From Chitinophaga pinensis (GTDB taxonomy: Bacteria > Bacteroidota > Bacteroidia > AKYH767-A > OLB10), in NCBI GenBank assembly GCA_943332105.1, contig CALQOD010000029.1, positions 1 to 32,582 of the forward strand: a stretch of DNA of 32,582 bases. The letters run 5' to 3'. Below the pieces are notes generated by a model. The model made no database searches and had not been told where the DNA came from. It worked only from the letters and a program-made list of their open reading frames with translations. The number at the start of each line of letters is the position of its first letter. Within the stretch, counting starts at the first letter, position 1. Below, piece after piece: positions 29,425 to 32,582 of this stretch. The translations under genes and the position numbers were made by a program.

Positions 29425-29442
29425 ATCCCGAAGCCTCGGGAT
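29425..29442. repeat. Palindromic hairpin ATCCCGA-AGCC-TCGGGAT
   Basis: Direct inspection, perfect 7-bp stem with 4-nt loop. Confidence 0.6.
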
Positions 29443-29539
29443 CAAATTGACACATTTTCAAATTAATTTCTGCTATATTATATTTTATCTAACGGCAATC
29501 GTTGGTTTAATTAGAAATAAATCACAAAGTTTTTTTTAA

Positions 29540-29698
29540 ATAACAATATTAATCGTCGGACTTTTCTTAAACATCCTTCTTTTCACCGACCTGGAAAATT
29601 TTAAAGGTGGTGGCTCCTTGGCGGTTTTGTTTTGCTCAGTGATTATCTTGATTGTTCAAGTGATAGGTTGGGTGGTGGTGGGGAAGAGGAGGAGTTAA
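29540..29698 (+). pseudogene. Possible remnant of a small membrane protein (no ATG/GTG/TTG at the start)
   Basis: Open frame ITILIVGLFLNILLFTDLENFKGGGSLAVLFCSVIILIVQVIGWVVVGKRRS*: two hydrophobic segments, stop at 29696-29698, no canonical start before the upstream stop. Not in the ORF track. Confidence 0.35.
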
Positions 29699-29761
29699 TC
29701 TTAGAATTTTGGGGAGTGGGAGGGTTGGCGCTGTAATGTATAGAAATATTAATCAGTATAT

Positions 29762-29809
29762 TTTGGTAGTTATTATGTAAAAAGTTATATTTGATATAAC
29801 ATTTTACAT
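29762..29809 (+). promoter_or_regulatory. Promoter TTTG-N20-TATATTTG with -7 element centred in a 35-bp near-perfect palindrome
   Basis: TTTG 29762-29765; TATATTTG 29786-29793; palindrome ATGTAAAAAGTTATAT-TTG-ATATAACATTTTACAT 29775-29809 (15 of 16 positions paired); GTG start at 29818. Confidence 0.65.
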
Positions 29810-29817
29810 TTATTCGG

Positions 29818-30414
29818 GTGAGTTTATCTGATTTGCTATTTAATCCTTGGACTTCAATCGTTGTTGCTGCATTTGCTGTTTTGTATTTTGTCTATTTGAA
29901 GTACAAAACTGAAGTGTTTTTTGTTTTAACGGTTGTATGTAGATTTCTTTTGATCTTATTTAAATGGAAAAAGCGAATTAAAAAGCATGAACTTTATTGT
30001 AATACTAAGTCAATTTTTAAGGGAAGTTATTTGACAATTAATTATGACTTTGAAAATGTATTGTGGTTCGAATTTAAAGGTATTTGTCATAAACTTAATT
30101 CTGGCAAATTGACAATTGATTTAACAAATTATGATAAAAAAGAAATTTTGTTAATTGCACATGGCTTTCTTTATTCGAGAAAATATGTTTTGGAAGTATT
30201 GCCAGAAGTATCACTAAATAGCACAACCTTTTTTGTAAAAATAAAAGATTTAAATTCGATTTCTGACCAGTTGAAAATTAAAAAATTCGAGTCGTTGCCG
30301 TTTAAAATAAGCATTAAAAACTTTCTAATAAAAACTAGGCAAAGTAAGACTAGTTTTAAATTGCAAAAAATCAAAACCCAATATTCATCATTTAATTTAA
30401 AAGATAATTTATGA
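29818..30414 (+). CDS. Membrane-anchored protein of unknown function, first gene of the DUF4407 cassette
   Basis: 198 aa; N-terminal hydrophobic segments (TSIVVAAFAVLYFVYLKY, VFFVLTVVCRFLLILF) then a strand-rich soluble region; overlaps the next gene by ATGA. Confidence 0.7.
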   Translation: MSLSDLLFNPWTSIVVAAFAVLYFVYLKYKTEVFFVLTVVCRFLLILFKWKKRIKKHELYCNTKSIFKGSYLTINYDFENVLWFEFKGICHKLNSGKLTIDLTNYDKKEILLIAHGFLYSRKYVLEVLPEVSLNSTTFFVKIKDLNSISDQLKIKKFESLPFKISIKNFLIKTRQSKTSFKLQKIKTQYSSFNLKDNL

Positions 30415-31688
30415 TAAAGAGAGATTATTATGAAACTCCAAGCTCTTCAAGAGTCATGCGCGCATTATGGAAAGCTGCAGGAGGAGATAGATATATTCTG
30501 GAACGCGCTACTTATAGTGATCAAATTAAGTATATGTGTTTAGGGGGGATTGTTGTTGCTACTGGACTAATGGCAGGATTAGCTGGAGGTTATGCATTTT
30601 ATACGATTTTTTCTCCTAAATCAATTGAGGGAGAGTTACTTGATTCAATACCTCATTACTTTATGGCCATTTTGTTTGGGGTAATTTGGGGGTTGATAAT
30701 ATACAATATTGATAGATTTATTGTAACAAGTACAGGAAAGGGGGATGGAACAGAAAAAATAACTTTGGAAGAATTTAAGACAGCCATTCCAAGGATAATA
30801 ATGGGGATAATTATAGCAATTACAATATCTAAACCGATAGAAATTAGGATGTTTCAAAGTGAAATACAATCGGAATTGATTAAGAAAAAACAAGATCAAG
30901 AAAATGTGTATAAAATTGGAGTAGAAAATAGACATAAAAATAAATTAGCACTGTTGGAAAAGGATATTCAAAATCAAACTGATCAAATAAACCAAAAAAA
31001 AATAGCACTAGATTTATCAAATACTACTGCAATTGAGAAATGTGGTTCAAACAATCCTAATTGTAAATATCACATAGGAATATGGAATATCGTTAAAAGT
31101 GAAGAAAATAATTACAATACCACTAGAATAAATAATGGTAACAGAATTAATAATCTTATTATTGAAAGAGATACTGTTTTGGCGATTCAAAAGAGGGAGC
31201 TTGGGCAAGCTCAAAGTGATGGAAAAAAATTAGATGGCTTATTAGCGAGAATTAAAATTTGTCATGAAATTGCAGGTTTTTGGATAACATTATTTATTAC
31301 ATTACTTTTTGTGGCTATTGAATTAACACCAATATTTTTTAAATTGATGTTGACAAAAACACCGTATGATTATTTAACAGAAAATAGAGATGACCTTATT
31401 CGAGCAGAAAATGGCATCGAGGTTAAATATGAATATTATACTGATAAAAAGGGGATAGAAAGACATTTGGTAATTAATCATGAGGCAGAAAAATTAGTTT
31501 TTGAAAGGTCCAAACTAGCAGAAATTCAACGTGATTTGACTGAATATGCCTTACAGAAATATAAAGAGCGGGAGCAGAAGAAAATAGATGAAAACCTTGA
31601 TAACTTCATTTTTACTGACTATAAGTATGGGGACACTTTAAATGACAAAGGTGAGCAAGGTAATGACCCATTAAATCCAAATGCCTGA
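30411..31688 (+). CDS. DUF4407-like polytopic membrane protein with coiled-coil loop
   Basis: LWKAAGGDRYILERATYSDQIKYMCLGGIVVATGLMAGLAGGYAFYTIF, WGLIIYNIDRFIV, IIAITISKPIEIRMFQSEI, long Lys/Gln/Glu-rich coiled-coil, then TM4 AGFWITLFITLLFVAIELTPIFFKLML. Confidence 0.8.
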   Translation: MIKRDYYETPSSSRVMRALWKAAGGDRYILERATYSDQIKYMCLGGIVVATGLMAGLAGGYAFYTIFSPKSIEGELLDSIPHYFMAILFGVIWGLIIYNIDRFIVTSTGKGDGTEKITLEEFKTAIPRIIMGIIIAITISKPIEIRMFQSEIQSELIKKKQDQENVYKIGVENRHKNKLALLEKDIQNQTDQINQKKIALDLSNTTAIEKCGSNNPNCKYHIGIWNIVKSEENNYNTTRINNGNRINNLIIERDTVLAIQKRELGQAQSDGKKLDGLLARIKICHEIAGFWITLFITLLFVAIELTPIFFKLMLTKTPYDYLTENRDDLIRAENGIEVKYEYYTDKKGIERHLVINHEAEKLVFERSKLAEIQRDLTEYALQKYKEREQKKIDENLDNFIFTDYKYGDTLNDKGEQGNDPLNPNA

Positions 31689-31711
31689 TTAAATAGCTGA
31701 AATAATATAAA

Positions 31712-32582
31712 ATGAATTTTATTTCAAAAGTCAAGCGATTTCTTTGGATTTATTCAGGAGAAGATCCTCAGATTATAGGTTCAGATACTATCGATGAATC
31801 GGATAAGAATCTTTTCGCATTCATTGGATTGTTTGTTCTATCAATTTTCTTCGCGACTGGTATAAGTATTTATCTATTTGTGTCGAATCTATTTTACAGT
31901 TACATCTTAGATGTTTTTATATCTGCGATGGTCGCGTTGATTTTTACAAATTTATATTTGTTAACCCTATATACAATCACACCTCCTCTTTTACCAGTTC
32001 AAAAATCTATTATAATTCAAAGTAAAAGTTTTAAGTTCGTTAATATTGATATTCCAATCAACGAATTTTCTATTAGCCCTTCATTATTTTTTAGATTATG
32101 TATTTTGATTTTGTTGGCTTTATTTATAGCGCAACCTTTTAATGTTATTATATTTTCTACAAAACCAGCACATAATGAATTTGCCAAAGAAATTCAAGAA
32201 GTATTGGCAAGTAATAGTTTGACTTGGATGGTAAATATAATTTGCGGTATTTTGTTTTTGTTCCCTGTTTATCTAAAATATTTAATAAGAAGAAACACTG
32301 AATTTTATATTGGAAAACAAATTATTGAACGTAGATTTGTCGAAGATAATTATGCCGATTTTTTGAAGAATTATTCTTCAATTTTAAATTCAAAAGCAAA
32401 TTATTATAATGAACAAACTTTTAAGCGAATCTATCCAGTTTTATCTAAACTAGAAGATTTAAATAAAAATAATTTTTTGCACTATAAGAATCAAATTATA
32501 CAGGAATTAAATGATGGTGTAATTCAGAAGTATGAAAATTATAGCAATCCGCCATTCAATACTCAAAAAAAGTCAATTGTTA
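31712..32582 (+). CDS. Polytopic membrane protein, probable shortened DUF4407 paralogue (3' truncated by window edge)
   Basis: Frame open from ATG 31712 to window end, hence absent from the ORF track: MNFISKVKRFLWIYSGEDPQIIGSDTIDESDKNLFAFIGLFVLSIFFATGISIYLFV...ILILLALFIAQPFNVIIFSTK...; about four TM segments. Confidence 0.8.
   Translation, partial: MNFISKVKRFLWIYSGEDPQIIGSDTIDESDKNLFAFIGLFVLSIFFATGISIYLFVSNLFYSYILDVFISAMVALIFTNLYLLTLYTITPPLLPVQKSIIIQSKSFKFVNIDIPINEFSISPSLFFRLCILILLALFIAQPFNVIIFSTKPAHNEFAKEIQEVLASNSLTWMVNIICGILFLFPVYLKYLIRRNTEFYIGKQIIERRFVEDNYADFLKNYSSILNSKANYYNEQTFKRIYPVLSKLEDLNKNNFLHYKNQIIQELNDGVIQKYENYSNPPFNTQKKSIV

Noticed and set aside
30645-30935. Minus-strand 96-aa ORF within the DUF4407 gene
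   Set aside because: Antisense to TM-coding sequence; Phe/Tyr/Asn-rich shadow translation.
1-32582. CRISPR arrays, prophage or intact insertion sequence
   Set aside because: No regularly spaced repeats, integrase, transposase or phage structural genes recognised in any frame.

Overview
This is chromosomal DNA from a low-GC Bacteroidetes-type bacterium. Support comes from T9SS type A and B sorting tails, SSCKK lipoprotein signals, a CarboxypepD-reg TonB receptor and several TAnnTTTG promoter elements. From 1 to about 28.95 kb it is mostly ordinary: prfA (3' part), pyrF, an HhH/ComEA-like protein, acyl-CoA dehydrogenase, a TPR + outer-membrane barrel pair, a PKD/T9SS-B giant protein, an M20 dipeptidase, a VWA + MoxR-like AAA pair, an MntA/HepT toxin-antitoxin pair, a TonB receptor, an M16 protease, a cobalamin-riboswitch-controlled beta-propeller lipoprotein (BtuG-like), a glycosyltransferase, trmB, and a LemA-TPM-TPM cluster. 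From 28.95 kb to the end the character changes. A hairpin- and repeat-rich non-coding stretch leads into a compact three-gene membrane cassette: a small membrane protein, a DUF4407-type protein, and a third protein that runs off the window and looks like a shortened DUF4407 paralogue. A consensus TTTG-N20-TATATTTG promoter, with its -7 box in the centre of a 35-bp near-perfect palindrome, lies directly upstream of the first gene. This regulated cassette is the best candidate here for an undescribed system. No CRISPR array, rRNA, tRNA or intact transposase was recognised.
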